DNA from: Pseudomonas sp. dw_358
GTDB lineage: Bacteria; Pseudomonadota; Gammaproteobacteria; Pseudomonadales; Pseudomonadaceae
Length of the DNA stretch: 64,000 bases
Direction of reading: 5' to 3'
NCBI RefSeq assembly: GCF_018449655.1
Contig: NZ_JAAVUX010000020.1
Location: 35,337-99,336 of the forward strand
Made by a program: the position numbers and the translations under genes. The first letter of the stretch is position 1; each line of letters begins with the position of its first letter. This document shows, in pieces, positions 9,283 through 19,119 of the stretch. Below the pieces are notes generated by a model, which saw nothing but the letters and a program-made list of their open reading frames with translations, had not been told where the DNA came from and made no database searches.

Positions 9283-9463
9283 GGGCACGGGTTCCAGAAG
9301 GGGCGAGCCCATGGTACGCCAAAGCCCCTGCGGGCGCAGGTCGCTCCAGTGCAAATGGCGGTCGCCGCAGGACGTTTCACGGCGCCATGGTCGACGTATT
9401 TTGCTTACCACGGCGCAACAAGACGCCGCTCATCATAATGACTCTGCCCCACGAGACCCCGCC

Positions 9464-10435
9464 ATGAAAAGACTGACTCAACGTTGTCTGACGCTCGCCC
9501 GGCCGCTGTTCGTCGGCGGCCTGCTGACCACCGCTCTGGTCTCCCACGCGGCGCTCGCCGCCGACCCACCGCAATGCCAGACCGTGCGCATGGGTGTGGT
9601 CAACTGGACCGATGTGATTGCTACCAGCGGCATGGCGCAGGTGCTGCTCGATGATCTGGGCTATGACACCAAGCAGACCAGCGCCGCCCAGCAGATCATC
9701 TTCGCCGGGATCCGCGACAACCGGCTGGACGTGTTCCTCGGCTACTGGAAGCCGGCCATGGACAAGAACATCGAGCCGTTCATCGCCGCCAGGCAAGTGT
9801 CCGTGATGAGCCCACCCAGCCTGAACGACGCCCAGGCGACCTTGGCCGTGCCGCAGTACGTGGCGGATGCCGGGCTGAAAACCTTTGCCGATATTGCCAA
9901 ATTCAAGGACAAGCTGGGGGGCAAGATCTATGGCATCGAGTCGGGCAGCGGGGCCAATGCCACGATCCAGAAAATGATCGACACCAATCAATTCGGCCTG
10001 GGCGGGTTCAAGCTGGTGGAGTCTGGCGAGGCCGGGATGCTGGCGGCGGTGCAGCGAGCCACCACCCGTAAAGAGTTCGTGGTATTCGTGGGCTGGAAGC
10101 CGCACCCGATGAACATCAACATGAAGATGGCCTACCTGACCGGCAGCGAAGACGTGTATGGCCCTAATGAAGGGGCTGCCACGGTGTCTTTCGTCACCGC
10201 GCCGGATTATGCCCAGCGCTGCCCGAACGTGGACCAGTTGCTGAAGAACTTGACCTTCACCTCGGCCCAGGAGAGCGCGTTGATGGTGCCGATCATGGAG
10301 CGCAAGACCCCTGAAGAGGTGGCGCGCAAATGGCTCAAGGAACATCCTCAGGATCTACAGCGTTGGCTGGCCGGGGTGACCACGTTCGACGGCAAGGACG
10401 GGATCAAGGCGGTGCAGGTGGCGTCCAATCCTTGA
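9464..10435 (+). CDS. choline/glycine-betaine ABC substrate-binding protein
   Basis: A 323-residue periplasmic binding protein of the OpuAC/ChoX family. It has a signal peptide ending near ALVSHAALA, then a mature part beginning ADPPQCQTVRMG. The aromatic cage motifs NWTD, GYWKP and GWKPHPMN fit recognition of a quaternary amine, as in the Pseudomonas CbcX/BetX/CaiX group. No permease or ATPase lies beside it, so it would have to dock onto a transporter encoded elsewhere, as known for orphan choline-family binding proteins in Pseudomonas. Confidence 0.88.
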   Translation: MKRLTQRCLTLARPLFVGGLLTTALVSHAALAADPPQCQTVRMGVVNWTDVIATSGMAQVLLDDLGYDTKQTSAAQQIIFAGIRDNRLDVFLGYWKPAMDKNIEPFIAARQVSVMSPPSLNDAQATLAVPQYVADAGLKTFADIAKFKDKLGGKIYGIESGSGANATIQKMIDTNQFGLGGFKLVESGEAGMLAAVQRATTRKEFVVFVGWKPHPMNINMKMAYLTGSEDVYGPNEGAATVSFVTAPDYAQRCPNVDQLLKNLTFTSAQESALMVPIMERKTPEEVARKWLKEHPQDLQRWLAGVTTFDGKDGIKAVQVASNP

Positions 10436-11346
10436 GTGATTATCCGCTGTCAGCGGCCATGGCGGGCTTTGTCGAGAAGACCCGCGCCTATGCCTGTGCC
10501 GACGAGGCGATTGATGCTCAACGCTTCGCTTACCGGCGCATGTGCGCGGCATTCACGCCGCCGCGTTCCGCGTCTCTTGAGGTGCTTGACCGCATCATCG
10601 CGCAGGTGCCAGTGCGCCGCTACCGTCCCAAGGGGCTGGCGCCGACCTCCGGCTGGGGCTGGTTGTTGTACCTGCATGGCGGTGGCTGGGTGGTGGGCGA
10701 TCTGGACTCCCATGACTTCATCTGCGCCGAGTTGGCCGTCGCCCTCCAGGTCACCGTGGTGGCCGTCGATTATCGGCTCGCACCGGAACACCCTTTCCCG
10801 GCCGCGCTCCAGGATTGCCTGGCGGTCTGGCAGGGCCTGATCGATCAGCCGGCGGGCTGGCAACTGGCAGCGCGGCCGGGAACGGTCATGGGCGACAGTG
10901 CCGGGGGCAATCTGGCGGCGGCGTTGTGCCTGGCGCTGCGGGACACAGGGCGACCCGTGCCCGCCGCGCAAGTATTGATCTATCCGGGGCTGGGTGGCAG
11001 CGAGAATGGCGCTTCACGCCGTGAGTGCCGCTATGCACCGCTGCTCGGCGCACAAGAGGTGCAGGTGTATCAGCAGTTGTATGTACCGGCAACCGCTCGG
11101 ACTAATCCGCTGGCGCTGCCGTTGCTGGCCGGAGATTTTTCGCGTTTACCGCCGGCGTTTGTCGCCGTGGCGCAGTTCGATCCGTTGCGTGATGACGGCG
11201 TCGAATACCATCGACGGTTGCTGGCCGCCGGGGTCGTGAGCGAATTGTACTGGGGCGAGGGATTGGTCCATGGTTGTCTGCGAGGGCGGCATCAGGTGCC
11301 GGAGGTGGATGCGCTTTATGCTGCGCTGTTGGATTTCTGGTCATGA
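10432..11346 (+). CDS. alpha/beta hydrolase, HSL-family esterase
   Basis: About 304 residues of the hormone-sensitive-lipase family (PF07859). The oxyanion motif HGGGW begins at His82 and the nucleophile is Ser156 in GDSAGG. Later AQFDPLRDDG and VHGCLR supply the Asp and His. The likely start is a TTG at 10432 overlapping the stop of the binding-protein gene (TTGA), giving MSDYPLS; the first in-frame ATG is at 10459 without a clear ribosome site. The overlap suggests co-expression with the choline/betaine-type binding protein, perhaps on an ester of such a compound. Confidence 0.85.
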   Translation: MSDYPLSAAMAGFVEKTRAYACADEAIDAQRFAYRRMCAAFTPPRSASLEVLDRIIAQVPVRRYRPKGLAPTSGWGWLLYLHGGGWVVGDLDSHDFICAELAVALQVTVVAVDYRLAPEHPFPAALQDCLAVWQGLIDQPAGWQLAARPGTVMGDSAGGNLAAALCLALRDTGRPVPAAQVLIYPGLGGSENGASRRECRYAPLLGAQEVQVYQQLYVPATARTNPLALPLLAGDFSRLPPAFVAVAQFDPLRDDGVEYHRRLLAAGVVSELYWGEGLVHGCLRGRHQVPEVDALYAALLDFWS

Positions 11347-11357
11347 GACCCTCCTGA

Positions 11358-12287
11358 TCAATCTGGCACGGGTGTGGGCAAGGGGGTGCCTTCGGCCCAT
11401 GCGGCCAGATTTGCCAGCACCAGATTGGACATTGCCCGCCGGGTGCTCCAGGTGCCGCTGGCCGAGTGCGGCGCCAGCAGTACGTTGTCCAGCTCCAGCA
11501 GGCCGGGATGGGGCCGGGGTTCGTTCTCGAAGACATCCAGGGCCGCGCCGGCCAGCCGGCCTTCAGCCAAGGCCTGCGCGAGGGCGGCTTCGTCAACCAC
11601 GCTGCCGCGCCCGACATTGATCAGATAACCCTCCTTGCCCAGCGCCGCCAGCACCTCGGCATCCACCAGGTGATGGGTACTGGCACCACCGCCGACCGCC
11701 ACCACCAAAAAATCCACCGCGGTCGCCAGTTCCAGCACACTGGGGTAGTACGGCCAGGCGACGTCCTGCGGTTGGCGCCCGGTGTAGGCAATGGTCATCT
11801 CGAACCCGGCGGCGCGGCGGGCAATGGCCGAGCCGATGCGACCCAGGCCGATGATACCCAGGCGCGCACCGCTGACCTTACGGGTGAACGGGAAGGGGCC
11901 GTCGACCCAGGCCCCGGAGCGGGCAAAACGATCGGCCACGCGGGTATTGCGGGCGATACCCAAGAGCAGGGTCATGGCGAAATCGGCGACGTCATCGGTG
12001 AGCACGTCGGGGGTGTGGGTCACCGAGATACCGCGCTCGCGCGCGGCAGCCACATCGACACCGTCATAGCCCACGCCGAACACCACAATGACTTCCAGCG
12101 CCGGGAGGCGCGCGATCAATTCGCGGCGCACGGTGGACTCGCCGTTGGCTACCAAGGCCCGGATATCGGCGGTCGCCGGACTCAGGTCACGGCCATCCTC
12201 GGCGGCGTCGATCACCGTGTAGCGGGCGTGCAATTGTTCATCGAGCATGGCCGGCAGACGGGCAATTTTCAGAATCCTGGATTTCAT
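11358..12287 (-). CDS. D-2-hydroxyacid dehydrogenase (GhrB-like)
   Basis: A 309-residue NAD(P)-dependent 2-hydroxyacid dehydrogenase. GLGRIGSAIA is the nucleotide-binding GxGxxG, VGRGSVVDEAAL carries the substrate-binding Arg region, and VFENEPRPHPGL plus APHSASGTW give the catalytic Glu and His. It resembles glyoxylate/hydroxypyruvate reductases. The ATG at 12287 overlaps the stop of the MFS gene by four bases; the frame stays open far upstream only as a shadow of that gene. Coupling suggests the transporter imports its substrate, such as a keto or hydroxy acid. Confidence 0.92.
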   Translation of the reverse strand: MKSRILKIARLPAMLDEQLHARYTVIDAAEDGRDLSPATADIRALVANGESTVRRELIARLPALEVIVVFGVGYDGVDVAAARERGISVTHTPDVLTDDVADFAMTLLLGIARNTRVADRFARSGAWVDGPFPFTRKVSGARLGIIGLGRIGSAIARRAAGFEMTIAYTGRQPQDVAWPYYPSVLELATAVDFLVVAVGGGASTHHLVDAEVLAALGKEGYLINVGRGSVVDEAALAQALAEGRLAGAALDVFENEPRPHPGLLELDNVLLAPHSASGTWSTRRAMSNLVLANLAAWAEGTPLPTPVPD

Positions 12288-13627
12288 TGCGACCTCGCGG
12301 TGGCCGTGGCGCTGCCCGGCGGTGGTGACTGAACGGGAACCTGGCGGGGCGCATGGCCCAGATAGACGCCCAGCACGCCCCCGGCCAGCAGCGCCCCGGC
12401 CACCAGCAGCAGGGCATAGTCGTAGCTCTGGGTAGCGTCCTTGATCCAACCCATCACCGGCGGCAGGCCCAGCCCGGCAATGTTGGCGATGGAATTGATC
12501 AAGGCAATGGAGGCCGCTGCCGCAGCGCCCGACAGGTACTCGGTGGTGGTCGCCCAAAACACCGGGGTGGCGGCCCAGTTCAAACCGACCGCCACCACCA
12601 GCAGGCCGTAGGCCAGCCATGAATTGCTCGAAGCCACCGCCAGCGCCAGCAGCACCCCGGCCAACATCAGCGGCACGCCCATGTGCCGGCCTCGCTCGCG
12701 CTTGTGGTCGGAATGGCGGCCGTTGAAGAACATGAACACGCACGCGAACAGGAACGGCAAGGCCGACAGCACGCTGACGGTAAACGACGCCTGCCCGGAC
12801 ACCGACTTGACGATCAGTGGCAGGAACAGGGTGATGCCGATGGTGCCGAACGCCTGTAACAGCCAGAACAATGCCAGTAGCCAGACCTGGCGACTGCGAA
12901 AGGCGCTTTGCCAGCCGGCGTGACGGGAAATCGGGCTGCTGGCCTGCTCGGCGGCAAGGGTGCGACTCAACCACTGTTTCTGATCGTCTTGCAACCAATG
13001 GGTGCGGTCGGGGGTTTCCGGCAGGTAGCGCAGCACGACAATGCCCAGCACTACCGCCGGGATGCCTTCGAGCAGGAACAGCCAGCGCCAGCCACTGACA
13101 CCCCAGTGGCCGTCCAGGTGCAGGAAGGCGCCCGACAGTGGCAGGCCGATGACCGACGCCAGCGCCGCACCGATATAGAAGAACGACATGGCCTTGGCCC
13201 GATCACTGCGGGGAAACCACTGTGACAAGTAATAAATAATCCCCGGGGTGAACCCGGCTTCGGCCGCCCCCAACAGCAGGCGCATGCCATACAGCTGGTT
13301 GGCACTCTGTACCAGGCTCATGCCGGCGGCGACCAGACCCCAAGTGATCATGATCCGAGCAATCCAGCGCCGCGCACCGACCCGGGTCAGGACCAGGCTG
13401 CTGGGCACTTCCAGGAGAATGTAGGTGAGGAAGAACAGGCCGACACCGATGCCGTACATCCGCGCGGTGAGTCCCAGTTCTGCATTCATCTGCAGAGCGG
13501 CCACGGAGATGTTGGACTTGTCGATATAGGCGACCATGTACAACAGCATCAGAAACGGTATCAACTTGAGGTTGAGGCGTTTCAAGGTGCTGGCGTGCAG
13601 ACCGGCATCCACGCTGGGATGGATCAT
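12284..13627 (-). CDS. MFS transporter, anion:cation symporter family
   Basis: A 447-residue MFS permease with 12 predicted membrane segments. YMVAYIDKSNIS in helix 1 and GAAEAGFTPGIIYYLSQWFP in helices 4-5 are typical of the ACS family, which imports organic acids such as tartrate, glucarate, phthalate or hydroxy acids. GAGAGG stands just upstream of the ATG at 13627, which sets the start. It is cotranscribed with the 2-hydroxyacid dehydrogenase (4-bp overlap), so uptake of a hydroxy or keto acid is the best guess. Confidence 0.9.
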   Translation of the reverse strand: MIHPSVDAGLHASTLKRLNLKLIPFLMLLYMVAYIDKSNISVAALQMNAELGLTARMYGIGVGLFFLTYILLEVPSSLVLTRVGARRWIARIMITWGLVAAGMSLVQSANQLYGMRLLLGAAEAGFTPGIIYYLSQWFPRSDRAKAMSFFYIGAALASVIGLPLSGAFLHLDGHWGVSGWRWLFLLEGIPAVVLGIVVLRYLPETPDRTHWLQDDQKQWLSRTLAAEQASSPISRHAGWQSAFRSRQVWLLALFWLLQAFGTIGITLFLPLIVKSVSGQASFTVSVLSALPFLFACVFMFFNGRHSDHKRERGRHMGVPLMLAGVLLALAVASSNSWLAYGLLVVAVGLNWAATPVFWATTTEYLSGAAAAASIALINSIANIAGLGLPPVMGWIKDATQSYDYALLLVAGALLAGGVLGVYLGHAPRQVPVQSPPPGSATATARSQ

Positions 13628-13863
13628 GTGAACCTCTCTTTTTATGTGCTTATGGCGAGATGGTTTGCGGCGATGTGTGCTGAGAACCACGGTAGAGTAG
13701 ATGTAACGATCTTTCAATATATGATTTACCCATCCACAATATGGGATTTATTGGGCCTAATGGACTCGACGGCAGATACGCCTTGATCACACCGTTTTCC
13801 AGCCGTGCAAACATGGCGCAAAAGCCGAGCGGGCTTGCGATGCAGGCATCGCGGTCCAGGCTT

Positions 13864-14967
13864 TTAAACCGAAGCCAACCCTGCCAACCCACGCTCGAAG
13901 ATCTGCCACGTGCGCAGCGCAGCAACCGCCCGCCATTCCGGGTCGGCGGGATAGAACTGTTCCAGCAGCGCTCGCTTTATTCCGGCCCCGGTGGCACCCA
14001 GTGGATCACCGTGCAGGTGCAGCCAATGGTCGTCGCGCAGCACCTGATGAATCTGCGCACCCGGGTAGGTGCCGCATTCGATGACCAGAGGCATCAGCCG
14101 CACCTCAGGCAGGGCATCCAGCAGAGCCTGAGAGGTATAGCCGGTGGCGGTGGCGGCGACCCCGGTTTCACTGTGCTGATCCTGGCCGGTGATCAGCGTG
14201 TAGAGCCAGGGTCCGAACAGCCGCTGCGCGGCGGGCAGCGCCGGATAGGCGGCCTGGACGATGGTCAGCAACATGGGATGCCCGTATTCACCGGCACCGG
14301 TGTGCAGATCGAAGGTCATTACCACCTTCGCCTGGGCCAGGTGTGTGTCGGCGATGGTGTGCAGGGTCTGGTTGGACCAGCTGGCGCGTTGACCACCGAA
14401 GAACAGCCCGTCGGCATGGCGGTATTGCCCAGCCTCGACAATCGCCATGACCCCTTGCCACCCCAGCTCGGCAATGCGTGCATCGAGCCGGTCATCGGCC
14501 TCTTGCCGTAGCGGGCCGGCGAGCTGGGTGCAGGTGTAGATCGCGTGGATGTCATCGTAGGCGGTGTTGTTTGGCAACGGACGATTGAAGTCCAGGTAGT
14601 TGCGGTTCAGATCGAGGTTGTCTTCGTTGACCCGGCGCTGCCAGGCCGTGCCCCACGGATTGATCAAGTGCACCATGACGATGGCAGTGTCGGCAGGCAA
14701 CTCACGACCGGCCAGCTCGCCGAGCCATGCGGTCTGGCTGTCGGAACCGTAATAGCCTTCGATGCCGTGGGTGCCGCTCAACGCCACCAGCAGCCGGCTG
14801 GCGTTCGCATCGCCCAGGACCGCGACATCGGTGCAGAGTGCTTCGCCAAACGGCCCCGGCAGCGGGTGAGGGTAACGGTGCAATGTGGCACCGGCGGCGT
14901 GCGCCGCCGCCAGGAAACGCGCACGTTGCGCGCCGAAGGATGGCGCCGGGGGGAAGAAGCTCGACAT
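13864..14967 (-). CDS. DUF2817 (M14-like carboxypeptidase fold) protein
   Basis: A 367-residue DUF2817 protein related to zinc carboxypeptidases of the M14 group. The metal-site features are SGTHGIEGYYGSD near the N-terminus, NLDLNRNYLDF in the middle and FDLHTGAGEYG later, supplying the His, Glu/Asp and His expected of that fold. It has no signal peptide, so the activity is cytoplasmic. The ATG at 14967 has a GAGG site six bases away. It lies 35 bp after the patatin gene on the same strand. The substrate is not known for this family. Confidence 0.85.
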   Translation of the reverse strand: MSSFFPPAPSFGAQRARFLAAAHAAGATLHRYPHPLPGPFGEALCTDVAVLGDANASRLLVALSGTHGIEGYYGSDSQTAWLGELAGRELPADTAIVMVHLINPWGTAWQRRVNEDNLDLNRNYLDFNRPLPNNTAYDDIHAIYTCTQLAGPLRQEADDRLDARIAELGWQGVMAIVEAGQYRHADGLFFGGQRASWSNQTLHTIADTHLAQAKVVMTFDLHTGAGEYGHPMLLTIVQAAYPALPAAQRLFGPWLYTLITGQDQHSETGVAATATGYTSQALLDALPEVRLMPLVIECGTYPGAQIHQVLRDDHWLHLHGDPLGATGAGIKRALLEQFYPADPEWRAVAALRTWQIFERGLAGLASV

Positions 14968-15002
14968 GGGGGCCTCGCGAATAGGTGGGCAAGGCGCCCA
15001 TC

Positions 15003-17597
15003 CTACCGTCCCTGTGGTGGTGCCGTCTGCCCATCCAACCCCAGGTACCGCCATAGGGCCAGATTGCCCTCGTTGCTGCCAAAAATTGCCTGTCCGGCGT
15101 GCAGGCCCAACTGCCGGTAACTCTCGAACTGCGCCTCGTCGAAGAACTGATCCACGGTGGACTGGTTGGGAAAGGTCGGGTTGTCCCGGGCGTAGTTCAT
15201 TACATCGGGCGCCAGCCCCGCCGTGATCCTTGGTTTGATCAGCAGAATCCGGCAAATCGGTGCGCCGCCGGCCTCGGCGGGCTGATGAGCCGCGTAGGCA
15301 TTGAGCAGCAGGGCGCACTGGCCGTTGTCAGGCGATGCCGGCGCGGCAAAGCTCTCGATGCTGCCAAACAGTCCGCGCAATGACTCGATGCTCTGAACCC
15401 CCAGGTCCTCGCGGATTTCCAGGCTGTGGTCAATACGCGCCAGACGCACCAGGTTGGCCAGGTCGTCGAAGCGATAGTCCGGATCGCAGCCGCAATCGGC
15501 GATCACCACCAATGCCAGGTCCCGGCCGGGACGCACCAGCTCGTAGGCCGCCGTGTTTTCGAAGTGCCCGCCATCGGAGAGGTATTGATAGTTGCGTCGA
15601 TGGCCATGGAAATGCGCGGTCAGCTCGTAGAACAGGTAGGTCTGGGCCGGCAGCAGGCGCGCGAGCCACGGCTCGCGCGGCGCCCAGTCGGGGCGGCCGG
15701 GTTCGCTGAAATTGCTCGGCCACCAATAGCCCAGACGCACGTTGGCCAGGCCCAGCACCAGCGAAAAGCCCAGGCTTGTGGTGCGCCCCAGCCCGGTGCT
15801 GAAGGCGGCGCCCGAGACGCCCACCCATTGGCCCAGGGACAGGTCATGGTCCATCTCGGTGGGACGGCCGCGATGGGGGCCGCGCGCATAAGGCAGGCCG
15901 TCGAGGATGAAGCTTTCGCTCGGCGTGGCGTTACCGCTGGGGTACCAGTTGGGGGCCAGGCACAGCGGCTTGCCTTTGCGATCGCGCTGTACCAATTGCT
16001 CGGCCGGATCGACGGTCAGATTCATGGTCACGTTGATCAGGTGCAAGGGGCCGGCTGTACGCGTGCCATAAAACTGGGCCAGGCTCAGGTCGTCGCTGGC
16101 CAGCGGCTCGGCGACGCTCATGGAGCGACGACGCTGGCCGGCATCGCCGTCGAAACGCTGGCCGTTGGAGGCGCCCAGATAGGCGCGGGTCAGGCGCGAC
16201 GCATAGAAGCTCTGCAGCGAGGAACTGTTGAGAAAACCGCTGAACTGGCCGGTGATCAGCGTCGCGATCCCGGCGAACAGTGCCAGCCCGGACAAACGCA
16301 GCCAGGCGCCTGGCGCTGCGCCGAGGGCGCCACCGTCCGCCGCCACCCACCAGGTCACGAGGGCCCAGACCAGGCAAGTCACCAGCGCCATGACCGTGCC
16401 TGCAATCAACCCGAGAATGTCCAGCGGCAGCTTGTGGGCCCAGGCGGGCAGTTGCTTTTCATCCTGGAGCAGGGCCAGCTTGCGCACGATCCACACCAGT
16501 ACGGCCAGCCCTCCGGCGCCGGTGCCGGCGACAGATACCGATAGCCAGTCATAAAGGGTTCTGGAGAGGGACACCATCAGGACCAGACTGGCCGCAATCA
16601 CCAAAGTGATCATGGCATGGCTCAAGTGCCGGGTGATCACCACACGATAATTGCGTACGGTATTGCCTTGCAGCGGCTGCCCCGGCCGGCGCAGGGTGGC
16701 CGTCACCCATGCCGCGGTGACCAGTGCGGCCGCAGCGACCGCCGCACCGGCGCCGCACAGCAGCGCCAGTGACCGGTTGCTCAGGCACTCGGCCGCGACA
16801 CTGCACGCCAGCAACACCAAGGCGCCGACCAAGGCATAATTGAAGGCGGGATTGTTCAGCTTCGGCGGGTCGTCGAGGCTGCGCGGCCCGACAATCAACC
16901 AGTAGCCGAGGGCGCAGGGCAGGGCGTAACCCAGCAAGGCCAGTAGCGGCAACAGGTAAAAACGAGCCCCCAACGCAATGTCCAGAGTCACCAGCACCGC
17001 CAACACGGCCAGCAAGGGCAGGCCGATCACCATGTGCAGGGCCATCCAGTTGCGCCAGGTCATGGCGGCGGCATAGAACATGTCGCCGGAACCGGTGGGG
17101 GTCAGGTAGCGACCGTTTTCCCGCAGCCATGCAGAAGGTGCCATGCCTGGGGGCTCGGTGAAATAGTCGATGCCGGTGCTGATGCGCCCAGGGGGCTCGA
17201 AGCGAAGCGCTTCATAGGCGTCCCTGGCTGCCTGCCGGGCCAGGGCACGGGCCTGTTCGGTCTCGCTTTCGCCAGCAAGCACGCCGCGCAGACGCCCAGG
17301 GATGAACAGGCTGGAGAAGAAGCTGCCGATGTAGCCGCCACCACTGACCGTCGACAGATAGTCGAAGCGGGCCAGCAGGCCTTCCTGCGCCGAATCGGGC
17401 AGCGGCTCGCCGGGGGCCGGCGCGCGGGCCATTGATTGCAGCACCCCCAGACAGAACGTGGCGCTGCGGATGCCGCCGCCGGACAACGCCAGGCCCCATG
17501 GCCTGCCGGCCGGCAGGCCGAGAATCTTGCGGCGCTGTTCGATGCGCGAGCGTTCGGCGGCGTATTGAGCCAAAGCGGGATCAATGGGACGTTCCAT
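15003..17597 (-). CDS. large membrane-embedded patatin-like phospholipase
   Basis: An 864-residue protein with a split patatin domain. The oxyanion-hole motif SGGGIRSA is at about residues 39-46, the nucleophile Ser85 is in STVSGGGY, and the partner Asp675 is in SDGGHFEN. Between them is a block of roughly ten hydrophobic segments (about residues 170-460), so the lipase is interrupted by, or wrapped round, a membrane module. AGGAG precedes the ATG at 17597. Patatins cleave acyl chains from membrane lipids. With the DUF2817 gene 35 bp downstream it may form a two-gene unit. It is much longer than ordinary bacterial patatins (about 300 aa). Confidence 0.85.
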   Translation of the reverse strand: MERPIDPALAQYAAERSRIEQRRKILGLPAGRPWGLALSGGGIRSATFCLGVLQSMARAPAPGEPLPDSAQEGLLARFDYLSTVSGGGYIGSFFSSLFIPGRLRGVLAGESETEQARALARQAARDAYEALRFEPPGRISTGIDYFTEPPGMAPSAWLRENGRYLTPTGSGDMFYAAAMTWRNWMALHMVIGLPLLAVLAVLVTLDIALGARFYLLPLLALLGYALPCALGYWLIVGPRSLDDPPKLNNPAFNYALVGALVLLACSVAAECLSNRSLALLCGAGAAVAAAALVTAAWVTATLRRPGQPLQGNTVRNYRVVITRHLSHAMITLVIAASLVLMVSLSRTLYDWLSVSVAGTGAGGLAVLVWIVRKLALLQDEKQLPAWAHKLPLDILGLIAGTVMALVTCLVWALVTWWVAADGGALGAAPGAWLRLSGLALFAGIATLITGQFSGFLNSSSLQSFYASRLTRAYLGASNGQRFDGDAGQRRRSMSVAEPLASDDLSLAQFYGTRTAGPLHLINVTMNLTVDPAEQLVQRDRKGKPLCLAPNWYPSGNATPSESFILDGLPYARGPHRGRPTEMDHDLSLGQWVGVSGAAFSTGLGRTTSLGFSLVLGLANVRLGYWWPSNFSEPGRPDWAPREPWLARLLPAQTYLFYELTAHFHGHRRNYQYLSDGGHFENTAAYELVRPGRDLALVVIADCGCDPDYRFDDLANLVRLARIDHSLEIREDLGVQSIESLRGLFGSIESFAAPASPDNGQCALLLNAYAAHQPAEAGGAPICRILLIKPRITAGLAPDVMNYARDNPTFPNQSTVDQFFDEAQFESYRQLGLHAGQAIFGSNEGNLALWRYLGLDGQTAPPQGR

Positions 17598-17909
17598 GAC
17601 ACGTTCTCCTGAAGTCAGCCATCGGAGCGTAGCGGCCGGCCAGAAGCGTGTCCAAAGGGAGGCCTTGCATCCGGTCAGGGTGCGACCAAATGGCACTCGC
17701 ACGGCAGTTGTAGAACAACTGACCCCGGCATATAATTGGCGCCATCTGTTGGCTTGCCCATACCCACAATAATTCTCCTTGCTGAAAGCTCCGTCTGGTC
17801 ATGTATCCAGTCGGGGCTTCTGTTCGTGGAAATTTCAAGTGGGACCGGTTTCAGGCAACCTTCCGACAACGCCCCTTTATTCATTGACTCGAGCGCCCGA
17901 CAGCCCTAA
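17598..17909. other. 312-bp intergenic region before the SotB-type gene
   Basis: No gene was found between the divergent patatin and exporter genes. The patatin ribosome site lies at the left edge, the only strong signal in the middle is the promoter and dyad at 17705-17736, and the last 170 bp would be an untranslated leader for the exporter. Small frames here show no plausible ribosome site or protein character. Confidence 0.5.
17705..17736 (+). promoter_or_regulatory. candidate promoter overlapping a CAGTTGT dyad
   Basis: CAGTTGT-AGA-ACAACTG is a perfect inverted repeat (17705-17721). A consensus -10 box TATAAT follows at 17731-17736. TTGTAG inside the dyad would be a -35 box with 16-bp spacing, so a protein bound to the dyad would block the promoter. 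The promoter faces the SotB-type exporter gene 174 bp downstream. Confidence 0.45.
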
Positions 17910-19103
17910 ATGAACACCACCCTGAATGCCCAGTCCGGAAGTTGGTTGAGCGTTATCGCGTTGGCCCTGGCGGCCTTTATCTTCAACACCACCGAGTTTG
18001 TCCCGGTCGGGCTGCTGAGCCAGATCGGCGGCAGCTTCCAGATGTCCACCGCCCAGGTCGGACTGATGCTCACGGTGTACGCCTGGGTGGTTTCGCTGCT
18101 GTCCCTGCCGATGATGCTGCTGACGCGCAACATCGAGCGGCGCAAGCTGCTGGTCTTTGTGTTCGGCATGTTCATCGTCAGCCACATCGTCTCGGGCATG
18201 GCGCCCAGCTTTGCCGTGCTGCTGCTGAGCCGGATCGGCATCGCCGTCGCCCATGCGGTGTTCTGGTCGATTACCGCGTCCCTGGCGGTCCGGGTAGCAC
18301 CCGCCGGGAAGCAGGTCCAGGCGCTGGGCCTGCTGGCCACCGGCACCTCGCTGGCCATGGTCCTCGGCATTCCGTTGGGCCGTGTGGTGGGTGAAGCGCT
18401 GGGCTGGCGCACCACCTTCCTGTGCATTGCCGGCGTTTCGGTGGTGACCGTGCTGGTGCTCGCGCGGACCTTGCCTTTGCTGCCCAGCCAGAACTCCGGT
18501 TCGCTGCGCAGCCTGCCGGTTCTGTTCAAACGCCCGGCATTGATGTCCTTGTACGCCCTGACTGCGCTGGTCATCACCGCGCAGTTCACCGCCTACAGCT
18601 ACATCGAACCCTTTGCGCAGTACGTGGCCCACCTCGATGGCCAGATGACCACGTTGCTCCTGCTGCTGTTCGGCGGCGCCGGGGTACTCGGCTCGGTGGT
18701 GTTCAGCCTCTACAACAACCGCTTCCCCAACGGCTTGCTGATTGCAGCGATCACCGCCCTGGCCCTGTGCCTGATGCTGCTGCTGCCGCTGTCACGGGAA
18801 GTTTCGTGGCTCGGCACCCTGAGCGTGGTCTGGGGCATGGGCATCATGTGCTTCGGCCTGGTGATGCAATCCAAGGTGCTGGCCTTGGCGCCCGATGCCA
18901 CCGACGTGGCGATGTCGCTGCACTCCGGCATCTATAACATCGGCATCGGCGGCGGCGCGCTGCTGGGCAGCGTGGTCAGCCTGCGCATGGGTGTGGCCAA
19001 CGTCGGTAACGTCGGCGGTTTGCTGGCAGTGGCCGGCCTGTTGCTGTGCTGCGTGGCCACTTACCGCTTCAGCCGCCCGACCAGCGCCCACGTCGACGCA
19101 TAA
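17910..19103 (+). CDS. sotB: SotB-type sugar/arabinose efflux MFS transporter
   Basis: A 397-residue DHA1-family MFS protein with 12 membrane segments. It closely follows E. coli SotB (YdeA), for example AAFIFNTTEFVPVGLLS, YAWVVSLLSLP, FWSITASLAVR and VLALAPDATDVAMSL. SotB exports arabinose, IPTG and similar compounds. The start ATG lies in a region with a modest ribosome site. It is followed 70 bp later by hpd on the same strand, so the two could share a transcript, although a dyad and a TATAAA box lie between them. Confidence 0.9.
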   Translation: MNTTLNAQSGSWLSVIALALAAFIFNTTEFVPVGLLSQIGGSFQMSTAQVGLMLTVYAWVVSLLSLPMMLLTRNIERRKLLVFVFGMFIVSHIVSGMAPSFAVLLLSRIGIAVAHAVFWSITASLAVRVAPAGKQVQALGLLATGTSLAMVLGIPLGRVVGEALGWRTTFLCIAGVSVVTVLVLARTLPLLPSQNSGSLRSLPVLFKRPALMSLYALTALVITAQFTAYSYIEPFAQYVAHLDGQMTTLLLLLFGGAGVLGSVVFSLYNNRFPNGLLIAAITALALCLMLLLPLSREVSWLGTLSVVWGMGIMCFGLVMQSKVLALAPDATDVAMSLHSGIYNIGIGGGALLGSVVSLRMGVANVGNVGGLLAVAGLLLCCVATYRFSRPTSAHVDA

Positions 19104-19119
19104 GCCACACGCGACAAAA

